Below are positions 55,025 through 63,243 of a stretch of 64,000 bases of DNA, one piece after another. The notes under the pieces were generated by a model that saw only the letters and a list, made by a program, of their open reading frames with translations, had not been told where the DNA came from and did no database searches. Location: positions 1 to 64,000 of the forward strand of contig NZ_BACI01000120.1 of the NCBI RefSeq assembly GCF_000225505.1, given 5' to 3'. Each line of letters starts with the position of its first letter. Position 1 is the first letter of the stretch. Origin of the DNA: Gordonia alkanivorans NBRC 16433. GTDB taxonomy: Bacteria > Actinomycetota > Actinomycetes > Mycobacteriales > Mycobacteriaceae. The position numbers and the translations under genes were made by a program.

Positions 55025-55595
55025 GCTCGATCAGCAACTGAGACTTGTTGGCAACCGGACGTCCGACTGCGATGTAGCGGTCGGACACTCTGCGGAGATG
55101 GGTGCGGACGGTGCTCTCCGCGATGAAGTGTCGCGTCGCCGTCTCTCGCACCGTGGCACCGAGGACGTACGTCAGCACCACTTCGCATTCGCGGTCGCTG
55201 AGCTGCACCCGACCCTCATCGCCGGTCACATCTCCGGCGACCTTGTCGAGAACCTGGCGAAGCGTGCCGGCCGCGAACGGGGAATCCGGAAGCTCCACTC
55301 CGTACTCGCGGCCGGGACATACCCCGATTCCGATGATGTGCGCGCGGTCGAATCGTCCCGGCTCCCGCACCCGAGCCAAATGCTTTGCGCTGCGAACGAT
55401 CACGGCTCTGATCCCTTCCGGACAGAAGACCCGGGCACGGTCCAGATCGACGAGCAGGGCACGATGTCCGAGACCGGAGACGAGCGCCATCATCGCGGCA
55501 TCGCCGAAGTCGTGCTCGGCTACCACGGCAACAGGTTGGCGCACAGCCGTTTCACGGATGGAGTCATTGTCGAGGTCGATGGTATCGGTAGTCAT
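54978..55595 (-). CDS. LuxR-type response-regulator-like transcription factor
   Basis: This 205-residue protein has a C-terminal LuxR/GerE helix-turn-helix (LSDRECEVVLTYVLGATVRE, then STVRTHLRRVSDRY) at about 133-195. The N-terminal 120 residues resemble a receiver domain, but the phospho-acceptor pattern is poor, so control by phosphorylation is doubtful. The gene is divergent from another receiver-like gene across 176 bases, which would hold both promoters. It lies between the two minus-strand operons and is a candidate regulator of them. Confidence 0.75.
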   Translation of the reverse strand: MTTDTIDLDNDSIRETAVRQPVAVVAEHDFGDAAMMALVSGLGHRALLVDLDRARVFCPEGIRAVIVRSAKHLARVREPGRFDRAHIIGIGVCPGREYGVELPDSPFAAGTLRQVLDKVAGDVTGDEGRVQLSDRECEVVLTYVLGATVRETATRHFIAESTVRTHLRRVSDRYIAVGRPVANKSQLLIELMADGWVDRDHLLRR

Positions 55596-55771
55596 GAGAG
55601 CTCCTGGGTGACGACAGTCAACGTCTGGTGGTCTGGAACAGGCGATGTCGTCAATACTGGTGGCGCGACCGTGGGGTAGTCAGCCACTACGACGACATCC
55701 TTGGTGTCGATTCGGGTGAATATCGCCCTCGGCGGTGACCGTTAATGCGTAATCACGCATGACAACTGACG

Positions 55772-56521
55772 ATGCGGCATGATGTCGCGGTGACCGGACT
55801 TCGTATTCTCATCGCCTCGCCCCTCGGCCATGTCGTGGCAGATCCGATCAGGAGCACGTTCGAGGGATCGACCGTTGTCGTGGCCCGGAACCACGACGAG
55901 TTCCTCAGCGCGGTCGCCGCTCGTGTCCGATTCGACGTGGTCAGTGCGGACCTCATCTTCAACCACGCGCAACTGGAGTGGACGTTCGATGGACTCGACG
56001 TGATCGAGGGACTTCACCAGGCTGATCGGCTGGCACCGGTCCTCCTCGCCACCCAGGGCCATTCCATGGAGGAGGATCACCTCGCCGAGGCCCGACTCCG
56101 CTCCGATGTCTCCGGGGTGGTGGCCAAGTCGGCCGGCCTCCATACGTTCATCAACTCGCTGCGGACCGTCGCGCTCGGGCAAGCGCTCGCCGAGCAACAC
56201 CCGAAGTCCATGCGTCCTTCGCTATTCGAGCTCTTCGACGGTCGGCGCGGTATAACCGCGGCCCGCATGGCCGGTGCGATCGCGGCAGGAAACGCCGTTG
56301 ACGTCGGCAGCCTCGCCCAAGTTGCACGAGTGTCCAACAACACCGCGAGCAAGCTGGCATCCAACTACGTCGGACCGATGATGCGTGCCCGGCATGAACA
56401 TGACGACCGGTTGCCACTCACGCAGGCCGCCGTGTTCAGATGGTGCGGACTGCATGCCCGCTACATCGTGAGCTGGTGTCGCCGCCACGGTCACAGCGAC
56501 GTCCTCGAGGCTCAGAGGTGA
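55772..56521 (+). CDS. Receiver-like DNA-binding regulator
   Basis: This 249-residue protein's N-terminal half reads as a CheY-like fold: LRILIASPLG, an aspartate in VVSADLIFNH, and a late lysine in SGVVAKSAG. The C-terminal half has a probable helix-turn-helix (VDVGSLAQVARVSNNTASKL). It is divergent from the LuxR-type gene and convergent with the E1-like gene, separated from it by a strong bidirectional terminator. A GTG start at 55790 is possible. No histidine kinase is nearby, so the signal is unclear. Confidence 0.7.
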   Translation: MRHDVAVTGLRILIASPLGHVVADPIRSTFEGSTVVVARNHDEFLSAVAARVRFDVVSADLIFNHAQLEWTFDGLDVIEGLHQADRLAPVLLATQGHSMEEDHLAEARLRSDVSGVVAKSAGLHTFINSLRTVALGQALAEQHPKSMRPSLFELFDGRRGITAARMAGAIAAGNAVDVGSLAQVARVSNNTASKLASNYVGPMMRARHEHDDRLPLTQAAVFRWCGLHARYIVSWCRRHGHSDVLEAQR

Positions 56522-56522
56522 G

Positions 56523-56562
56523 CGGTCGTGTCCCCGTGCACCCCGGCACGGGGACACGACCG
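56523..56562. terminator. Bidirectional terminator between the regulator and the E1-like gene
   Basis: A perfect 17-base stem (arms 56523-56539 and 56546-56562) with a 6-base loop lies in the 46 bases between two convergent stops. Confidence 0.9.
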
Positions 56563-56567
56563 GACCA

Positions 56568-57587
56568 TCAGCACGGCAAGAAATCGCCGACCCTGAGGTA
56601 GGCACGCCCCGACGGGATATCCGCCCCGCACACAATCTGCCGCGCGACGGTCGCGCCCACCGCACCCGCCATGGTTGCGGCGCTGCCCAACTGCGGCCAC
56701 GACGGAATGCTCCTGCAGACCTCCGCCAGCGCCTTGGTCACACGCGGAGACACCTCGGGACCGACAATCGCCGAAGCGACAGCCACCCTGTTCTCCGGAT
56801 CGGACAGTTCCGTTGGACTCATCGTTGTGAGAAACCCTGCCATACCGTGGAACTCGGGGTATGAGGGGTCGACGTCGTAACGCTCGACGTCGACGATGAC
56901 GCCGTCGCCGTCGTCAGTGACCATCACGAGCGGGAGGCCCGCCGATCTCGCGTGACGCCGTATCACCACTTTCATGGCCAAGTCGTCGACCTCTTCGAGG
57001 ACGATGTCCGCTCGTGCCGGTCCGTCCAGTCCAAGGAAGGACGCGACATTGTTCTCGGTGACGCCGTCGTCGAACACCTCGACCGTCACGTACGGATCGA
57101 GCTCCAGCATCCTGCGCCGCGCCAGAGTCGTCTTCGGGACGCCGAGGTCGCAGACCGACCCACTGAGGCGGTTCAGGTTCGTGACACCGAGCGTGTCGGC
57201 GTCGGCGATCCGGAACCGCCGGGCGCCGGTCAGGACGCAGGTGTGCAGCAGTGACGCCCCGACACTCAATCCGGCGACGGCGATCGTCGTACCGGCCCAG
57301 CAGTCCTGTTCGTTCTCGGTGACCAGGACCCTGTTCCGCGCGGTCCGGAGCCGGTGGAAGATCTCGTCGTCGGGCAACCGCACCATGACGTTCCTCCACG
57401 GGTACACGACATATCGGCTGCGTTCCTCGAGATCGGCGGGGGTCAGGCGCTCCATCCGTGGATCCAGCGACTGAAGCGAGCAGTACTCCTCGAACGCGGT
57501 CTCCCAACCATCGACCACGCCGACACCGACGGTACGCAGCTCCCCGATGCGCGACTCGTCCTTCTCCGGGTGCAGGATCTCGATCAT
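56568..57587 (-). CDS. E1/ThiF-like adenylyltransferase
   Basis: This 339-residue protein's nucleotide-binding core starts at TIAVAGLSVGASLLH (101-115). The acidic strand and loop DADTLGVTNLNR follow (129-140), and then K152 in GVPKTTLARRR, all matching ThiF/MoeB/E1 enzymes that adenylate a carboxyl end of a protein or peptide. An N-terminal region of 95 residues (YPWRNVMVRLPDDEIFHRLR) resembles other peptide-modifying ThiF proteins. The last residue is a cysteine (FLPC). The ATG overlaps the ligase stop by four bases. Partners could be the 46-residue zinc-ribbon protein or a metabolite; neither is shown. Confidence 0.85.
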   Translation of the reverse strand: MIEILHPEKDESRIGELRTVGVGVVDGWETAFEEYCSLQSLDPRMERLTPADLEERSRYVVYPWRNVMVRLPDDEIFHRLRTARNRVLVTENEQDCWAGTTIAVAGLSVGASLLHTCVLTGARRFRIADADTLGVTNLNRLSGSVCDLGVPKTTLARRRMLELDPYVTVEVFDDGVTENNVASFLGLDGPARADIVLEEVDDLAMKVVIRRHARSAGLPLVMVTDDGDGVIVDVERYDVDPSYPEFHGMAGFLTTMSPTELSDPENRVAVASAIVGPEVSPRVTKALAEVCRSIPSWPQLGSAATMAGAVGATVARQIVCGADIPSGRAYLRVGDFLPC

Positions 57588-59014
57588 TTCACCTCTCCGG
57601 TGTACTTGTGCTTCGGCCCGACACGGAACAACCCGGTCCCGTGTGGGTGGAGGGTGACCCGAGGCGCCGTGCGATCGGCACCGCGCTGTGCGTGCAGGGC
57701 CCGATACTCGTCGTTGGTGCGCAACAGCGTGTTCTGGCACAGCACCGTCAGGTCGTCGACGAGACCGGGCGGCGCCGTGTGAACACCGGCGGCGAGCTCG
57801 ACAGCGACACGCAACACAGGACGGTGGTCCCCGCCCGGACTCCCGTCCGCGCGGAACCTGCCCGTCACCAGCCGCGCCACGGCGGGAGAATCGAATGCCG
57901 GCGCCAGTTGGGACGGGTAGATGTTGGACGAGTAGAACGTCGTCGACACATCCGGGCGACCGGTCAGGACGACAAAACAACCCTCGGGATCGACTCGGTC
58001 CGCGAGCCCGTCATGACCGTGCGCGACCAGGATCTGGCGTAGCCGTGCGCCGGTGAGGACGTCGCCCTTGTCGTTGATCCGGTAACGGATCAACGGGAGA
58101 GCACCGTCGATGGTGAACAGAAGGTATCCCTCGCCGTCGACTTCGGCGTACCGGCGCGCTGGGTCGACCTCGACGAATGTGGGCAGGGTCGTCGCCTGCG
58201 GGAACAGCTCAGCACGAAGAGCGAGGTCGGCGCGCGCCGCGCGCCGGACCGAAACCGTCACGGGCGACTCGTGTCCCATAACGCCCACCTCGGCCGTTCC
58301 ATAGATGAGGCACACCCGCTCCGGGCGGTCGCTTCGCCCGATTCGCTCAAGCAGATGGTCGCGCCACTCCTCGGTGACGCCCTCACCGGCCAGCAGAATG
58401 GAGATGTCCTGCGCGAGAGCAGCATCGGCCATCTGGTCGAGGACGTCCTTGACCAGCGGCGGATATCCCGCGACGACGACCTTCTCGTACTGCGGCCCCA
58501 ACTCTTTGATGTTGGTGGCGGCCGCTGCGACATCGATTCCCGGCGTCGTCACCGAAACCCGGTAGCCACGACGATGAAGCCCGTCTCCCGCTTGGTGACT
58601 GTAGGTGCCACCGATCCAGGTGCCCATCGCGAAGCAGACCACGAGAAGGACGGAGCGCTCGCCGACCTCGAAGCAGTCGTCGAAGATCTGTCCGTAGAAG
58701 TGGATCGCGTCGTTGATGGCAGCCGGATCGCGGGGAAAGAATGTCGGCTGGCCCGTCGAGCCCGACGTCGACGACCACGTGTCCGCACGAGCGATGTCGC
58801 CGTCCCACATCAGTTGCGGAATCTCGTGCCGCCTGAGATAACCCTTCTTGGTCGTGACTGGCAGCGCCACGAACTCAGCGGGGGTGATGGCGCCACTGTG
58901 CGTATAGCCGCACTCGCGCGCGTGAGTCCCGTACGCCGGAACCCGGTGTAGTGCGTCGCTCGCGACGGCCATGGCGTGGTCGAGTCCGACTGCGGATGTT
59001 GTGAGTGGGTGCAT
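57584..59014 (-). CDS. PaaK-like AMP-forming ligase
   Basis: This 476-residue ANL-superfamily enzyme of the phenylacetate-CoA ligase branch has its ATP-binding P-loop as SSTSGSTGQP (81-90), followed by the adenine/substrate motif IYGTAEVGVMGHE and the ribose-binding segment LIRYRINDKGDV. The C-terminal lid is short and ends GPKHKYTGEVK, which includes a lysine where the catalytic one is expected. It should activate a carboxylic acid as an adenylate. The ATG at 59012-59014 is fixed by AGGAGG. The gene follows a strong hairpin and is coupled to the E1-like gene. Confidence 0.85.
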   Translation of the reverse strand: MHPLTTSAVGLDHAMAVASDALHRVPAYGTHARECGYTHSGAITPAEFVALPVTTKKGYLRRHEIPQLMWDGDIARADTWSSTSGSTGQPTFFPRDPAAINDAIHFYGQIFDDCFEVGERSVLLVVCFAMGTWIGGTYSHQAGDGLHRRGYRVSVTTPGIDVAAAATNIKELGPQYEKVVVAGYPPLVKDVLDQMADAALAQDISILLAGEGVTEEWRDHLLERIGRSDRPERVCLIYGTAEVGVMGHESPVTVSVRRAARADLALRAELFPQATTLPTFVEVDPARRYAEVDGEGYLLFTIDGALPLIRYRINDKGDVLTGARLRQILVAHGHDGLADRVDPEGCFVVLTGRPDVSTTFYSSNIYPSQLAPAFDSPAVARLVTGRFRADGSPGGDHRPVLRVAVELAAGVHTAPPGLVDDLTVLCQNTLLRTNDEYRALHAQRGADRTAPRVTLHPHGTGLFRVGPKHKYTGEVK

Positions 59015-59097
59015 GTTTGCCTCCTGGTCGTGGTGACCTGGAAGCCGTTTCCCCACCCGTTTCGATCGGCGCCGGCGCATCCGGCAGGTTGAAAGAC

Positions 59098-59130
59098 GAC
59101 GGTGCCGGCAGGGTTCCTGCCGGCACCGTC
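59098..59130 (-). terminator. Hairpin between the small zinc-ribbon gene and the ligase gene (terminator or attenuator)
   Basis: A perfect 15-base stem (59098-59112 with 59116-59130) with a 3-base loop lies 11 bases after the small-gene stop on the minus strand and is followed by GTCTTTC. Because the downstream genes run in the same direction, partial read-through would make the small protein in excess of the ligase and E1-like enzyme. Confidence 0.8.
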
Positions 59131-59141
59131 GAGAACTCGGA

Positions 59142-59282
59142 TCAGTTGTCAGACTTGCAATGTGGGCACGTCACGGTGACCCGGTTCCACGAGGACTTTC
59201 CCCAGAACGCACGGTTGCAGACGCGGCACTTGTGCGGCTCGGTGTAGTCTCCGCTTCGTCGCGCCGAAGCTGTTTCAGCCAT
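59142..59282 (-). CDS. 46-residue zinc-ribbon protein
   Basis: This short gene starts at ATG 59280-59282 with a near-ideal AAAGGAG six bases upstream. Its product has 46 residues, with CRVC and CPHC pairs either side of a Trp-rich turn (NRAFWGKSSWNRVTVT) and a C-terminus ending KSDN. The four cysteines would bind one zinc. It stands between the GrpE-like and ligase genes and is followed by a hairpin. It may be the target of the neighbouring adenylating enzymes or a small DNA/RNA or protein adaptor. The ribosome-binding site, zinc pattern and operon position make it a confident gene despite its size. Confidence 0.82.
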   Translation of the reverse strand: MAETASARRSGDYTEPHKCRVCNRAFWGKSSWNRVTVTCPHCKSDN

Positions 59283-59342
59283 TTCTCACTCCTTTCGCAT
59301 GAGTCGTTACTCTGTGACTCGGGACGGTCCGCCCGATTCCTG

Positions 59343-60179
59343 TCAGTCGTCGCCCGCCGGCGGATCGTCGGCGCGCGACCATTCGGCCGCGACCTCCGCC
59401 GGCCGGATCACGTATCCCGACAGTTCGTAGCCGCGCCGCATACGTTCGACGATGAGCAGCGACTCATCCGAACTGACACGTTTCGCAACGCTCTTCACCA
59501 CCCGATGTCTGGCCTTGTCGACCTCGGTTCCGGGTTCGCAGTCGATCGGCTCGACCCCGAAATCCTCGAGCATGTCCAATAGTTCGTCGACAAGGCTGGC
59601 CGTGAGCGCCCAGGGGTCCGCCTGCCGTCGGGCATCCTCGAGCTCGACACGGTCGATCAGTGACGCGACCTGGCGGGCGATCGGACGAATGACCGCCTGC
59701 GTGATGCCCGTCTCGGCCGCCACCGCGCGGTCACGCAGTGCGATCAAGGACTGCTCGTAGTTGCGTTCGACGATCCCCGAACCCGCCTTGACCGCCGCTT
59801 CCAACTGGTCGAACCGGAGATGGATTTCGCTGAGGTCAACGTCGACGTCACCCCTGGGCCGCTCACCTGAGTCGACAGGTCCCGAAGACGCCTGGGACGC
59901 TCCTCCTACGGCCCGGGTCGGCACCGGTTCGCTCTGCCTGTACGCGTGCCTACCTTCGTGTTCATCCTCTCGCGAGTCCGCGTGAACCGGCTCATCCAGA
60001 CTGCCCCTCGGAGGTGCCGGATTCCGTCTCGATCGGCGCGAACCCGATCCTTCCTCTACCGAATCCTGCTGCGGAAGAGTCATTCTGGGTCCATAGTCCG
60101 GGTAGACAGGTGTGCCCGAACCTCCGTGCGATGCAGGTCCTGTCTCCCCGTCCGGGTATCCATGCCTCGAATCGGTCAT
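59343..60179 (-). CDS. GrpE-like nucleotide exchange factor with long disordered N-terminus
   Basis: In this 278-residue protein the first 110 residues are polar and low-complexity. A helical coiled-coil stretch follows (VDLSEIHLRFDQLEAAVKAG, then RNYEQSLIALRDRAVAAETG), then a small beta domain ending GYELSGYVIRPAEVAAEW, which matches the GrpE C-terminal RPAxV end. It overlaps the Hsp70 stop by four bases (ATGA). It should release ADP from the Hsp70 upstream. It is much diverged from housekeeping GrpE and is probably dedicated to this system. Confidence 0.8.
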   Translation of the reverse strand: MTDSRHGYPDGETGPASHGGSGTPVYPDYGPRMTLPQQDSVEEGSGSRRSRRNPAPPRGSLDEPVHADSREDEHEGRHAYRQSEPVPTRAVGGASQASSGPVDSGERPRGDVDVDLSEIHLRFDQLEAAVKAGSGIVERNYEQSLIALRDRAVAAETGITQAVIRPIARQVASLIDRVELEDARRQADPWALTASLVDELLDMLEDFGVEPIDCEPGTEVDKARHRVVKSVAKRVSSDESLLIVERMRRGYELSGYVIRPAEVAAEWSRADDPPAGDD

Positions 60180-61684
60180 TGGACCACGATCTCTTTGCCC
60201 TGCTTGCGAAGCGCCTGCACCTCCGCGCTGTCCAGGTTCGCCGACCTCCGCACTTGCATCTGGCCGATCAACCTGCCGCTCACCGCATCATGGAGCTCCG
60301 CCTCGACGGTCTGGTTCTCTCCGATAACGAACACCACTCGCAGAGGCGCCTTGGCGGGAAGGTCGTAGTCCAGTTCCAGCAGAGACTCCCCTAGCACCTT
60401 CACGTACTGCAGCTCGGCACCGTTCTCGTCACCCTCCGTGATCTGGAAGTTGATCTGCCGTGTCACGCCGACCGTGGAGAACGAACTCGCCTCGACCCTG
60501 TTCGGCACCCGCGTATTCGGTTCGACGACCAAACTGTTCAACATCTTCGACCCGTCGTCCGCCAGGACCGCGACACCGAGCCCCTGAGCGACGACGTCGG
60601 AGACATTCGCCCTGACTACCGGGCGGGTACCGTTCTCGACAGCGCTTCGCAGTTCTGCCACGATCGCGGCGCCGAGCGCAACCGCTTCGTCCGGATGCAC
60701 GCTCTTGTCGGCGTCGATCCCCGTCCACTCCTTGACCGACCGCTCGATGATCTTCATTCGTGTGGAACCGCCGACGAGAAGGAGCTTGTCGACGTCGGAA
60801 TACGACACACCGGCTTGCTCCATCACATCTTCGAGGATGTACCTGGTTCGCGTCACCAGGTCTGACACAGCTCGTTCGAACTCATCGCGCATGATCGTGA
60901 TGGACTCTGTTCCGATCCTGATCTTGGCCTTGTCACTGTTCGACAAACGATGCTTGGCTGCCTCTGCCTGCTCACGGATCAGGGCCTGCTGCTCATCGTC
61001 ATCCGGATTGATCGAACCACCGAGCGCACGGTATCGATCCTCAGCCAGCTTGATGAGTTCGTTGTCGAAATCAAAGCCCCCGAGATTTCGGTCGCCGGCT
61101 GACGCCAGCACAGCGAAGTTGTTGTTGGAGATGTCCATCAGGGTGACATCAAACGTGCCTCCGCCGAGGTCGTAGACGAGGACCTTTCCGTTGTATCCAG
61201 CCTTCAAGCCGAAGCTGAGCGCCGCGGCTGTCGGCTCATTGATCACCTGGAGCACGTTGAGGCCGGCAATTTCGCCGGCGTGCCTCGTTGCGGTCCGTTC
61301 AGCGTCGCCGAAGTACGCCGGCACCGTGATGACCACGTCTTCGACCTTCTCGGCGAGGTAGACGGAGGCATCGTCTACCAGGAACCTGAGGATGAAGGAC
61401 GAGATGATCTCCGGTCCAAACGCTTCCCCAGCCCCTTCGGGAGCGAACGTGTAGTCCGGGTTGCCCATGAACCGCTTCACATAGCGCACCACATTCCGGG
61501 GCAGCGACTTCTCTGCGTTCTTCGCTTGCTTACCGACTGTGACCTCGCCGTCGTCGAACAACACCGCTGATGGTGTGGTGTTGTCACCCTCGCGGTTGTG
61601 AATTATGACCGGCAGTCCGTCGTCACCGAGAACTGCAACCGCGGAGTTCGTGGTTCCGAGGTCGATTCCGATCACCTTCCGCAT
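60176..61684 (-). CDS. Short Hsp70/DnaK-family ATPase without lid
   Basis: This 502-residue protein has a complete Hsp70 nucleotide-binding domain: phosphate-1 loop IGIDLGTTNSAVAV, phosphate-2 VYDLGGGTFDVTLM and adenosine motif LLVGGSTRMKIIE. The substrate-binding part is shortened to a beta domain ending near residue 502 (ALRKQGKEIVVQ), with no alpha-helical lid and no EEVD-like tail; housekeeping DnaK has about 610-640 residues. The linker region is also altered (NVSDVVAQGLGVAV). The ATG overlaps the J-protein stop by one base (TGATG). It is probably a specialised sensor or regulator. Confidence 0.92.
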   Translation of the reverse strand: MRKVIGIDLGTTNSAVAVLGDDGLPVIIHNREGDNTTPSAVLFDDGEVTVGKQAKNAEKSLPRNVVRYVKRFMGNPDYTFAPEGAGEAFGPEIISSFILRFLVDDASVYLAEKVEDVVITVPAYFGDAERTATRHAGEIAGLNVLQVINEPTAAALSFGLKAGYNGKVLVYDLGGGTFDVTLMDISNNNFAVLASAGDRNLGGFDFDNELIKLAEDRYRALGGSINPDDDEQQALIREQAEAAKHRLSNSDKAKIRIGTESITIMRDEFERAVSDLVTRTRYILEDVMEQAGVSYSDVDKLLLVGGSTRMKIIERSVKEWTGIDADKSVHPDEAVALGAAIVAELRSAVENGTRPVVRANVSDVVAQGLGVAVLADDGSKMLNSLVVEPNTRVPNRVEASSFSTVGVTRQINFQITEGDENGAELQYVKVLGESLLELDYDLPAKAPLRVVFVIGENQTVEAELHDAVSGRLIGQMQVRRSANLDSAEVQALRKQGKEIVVQ

Positions 61685-62817
61685 CAGAGTCGTCCGATCA
61701 TGAGAGCCAACGAATTCCGCCGCTTCGACGCCTTCCACCGCGGTACATACGACTGCCAGATGATGAGGCCGAGAACGACCAACGAACCGAGAATGAACAG
61801 CGCTCCGATCCCGCCCGACACACTGGAGATGAAAATTCCGAGCAGGAAGGCACCGATCACACCGCCGAACCACATGAACGGCGCATCCGATACCGGTCCC
61901 GGCAGGGACCACACCATATCGGTCTGTTTGTTCAGGTACTCCAACATGTACGCAGCCTGCTTCTGGACGTCCTCATCCATACTCAACTGCTGCGCTTCCG
62001 ATACAAGGGCGATCATCGGCTGAATCTCCGCCTGTTCTGTTACCGCGTAGCTTCCGTCGCCCTGCAACTTCGGAATCGTCTCTGCCTTTTCGAGCAAGGC
62101 GAATGCCAGGTAGTACCGGACAGGCTGTGCATCCGGGTGGTTGCCGAACACTCGGCGATACATGTCGATTGCCTCGTCCAGCAGGCTGTTCTGCTGCAAG
62201 ACCGAACCCTGGGCAAGCGGATAGACGAAGCTCTGCGGGTCGAGCTGGGTCGCGACCTGGTACTCCTTGAGGGCAGAGACCCAATCCTTCAGCTGCTCAT
62301 GCACGTTGCCGAGGTTGAAGTGGTACTCGGCGCTGTTCATCTCGATCTCAGTTGCCTGACGTGCTTCGTACAACGCGTCCTGCACACGACCAAGACCCAG
62401 ATTCGCGCGAGATCGCAGACTCCACGATTCCGCGTTACCGCCGAGAACAGTTGTCGCTTCCTTCGCAGCATACGCTGCCGAGTGATAATCGTTGTTGGCC
62501 AACGCTTCACGAGCAAGTGCGACCCAGTCCAGCTCGCCACCGGCCCGGGCGCCCTGTGGCGACGGAACCGTTGACGGCAGCACGCCCTGCTGTAGGGACC
62601 GGTCGTACGCGGCGCGTTTCTCGGGACCTGTCAGCAGCGCCTCACGTGCTTCACGCAACCGCTTCATCTTCGTCTCGGCCTCGTGTCGCACGTCGATGTT
62701 CGGTGACGAGACACGCTTGGTCCATTGTCGGGTCGCGCGCTTCGATGCCTGTTCGATGTCCTCTTCGCTTGCGTTTCGCTGAACGCCCAGCAGTTCGTAG
62801 TAGTCAACTTCAACCAT
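61684..62817 (-). CDS. Membrane-anchored J-like protein with TPR region; HPD motif missing
   Basis: This 377-residue protein has a J domain at about 5-72 (DYYELLGVQRNASEEDIE, closing EKRAAYDRSL). The loop that should contain His-Pro-Asp reads RQWTKRVSSPN instead. TPR-like helices follow (WSLRSRANLGLGRVQDALYE, YHFNLGNVHEQLKDWVSALK) over roughly 110-240, and then two close hydrophobic segments in the last 60 residues (FGGVIGAFLLGIFISSVSGG and ALFILGSLVVLGLIIWQ). The HPD triad is needed to trigger Hsp70 ATPase, so this protein may tether rather than stimulate its partner. The ATG at 62815-62817 has CAGGAG upstream. Confidence 0.87.
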   Translation of the reverse strand: MVEVDYYELLGVQRNASEEDIEQASKRATRQWTKRVSSPNIDVRHEAETKMKRLREAREALLTGPEKRAAYDRSLQQGVLPSTVPSPQGARAGGELDWVALAREALANNDYHSAAYAAKEATTVLGGNAESWSLRSRANLGLGRVQDALYEARQATEIEMNSAEYHFNLGNVHEQLKDWVSALKEYQVATQLDPQSFVYPLAQGSVLQQNSLLDEAIDMYRRVFGNHPDAQPVRYYLAFALLEKAETIPKLQGDGSYAVTEQAEIQPMIALVSEAQQLSMDEDVQKQAAYMLEYLNKQTDMVWSLPGPVSDAPFMWFGGVIGAFLLGIFISSVSGGIGALFILGSLVVLGLIIWQSYVPRWKASKRRNSLALMIGRL

Positions 62818-63243
62818 GGCAGACCGCTCCTGTTTCTCGGGATGCTCGTAGAGGCCTATCCGCGCCCTCGGAACTGGAGACCAGGCGTGAATCGAGATCG
62901 GCCGTGAGCGTGAAGGTAGCAGCAGGCGCACTCCGGAGAGAGTCGTCAGTTCTGACGAATCCGACAGCGTCTCGAAGGATCCATCTGATTGACGGACACC
63001 ATCCGGCGCAGCGTCCGAGCACCGAAATCACCTGCAGTACAGACAGATCTTCGGTCTCGGTCCGGATCTCGAACAGCATGGTCCGATCGGACGACCCGTT
63101 CCGCCTGTCGCACGATGTCCCTGCTGCCAAGCGGAACGACTGTCGCACAAAAGGATGAAATTCATCGTTTGCCGCTTGATCTGAGTGCTTCGCAATGCAG
63201 ATCCCGCTGCGCAGAACTACTCTCGCAAGCACGCCACCGAATC
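62818..63243. promoter_or_regulatory. Divergent intergenic region upstream of the chaperone operon
   Basis: About 425 bases lie between the J-protein gene and the plus-strand genes at the right edge. The frames present have poor protein character. The region should hold the main promoter of the leftward chaperone-ligase-E1 operon. I could not identify promoter boxes with confidence. Confidence 0.4.
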
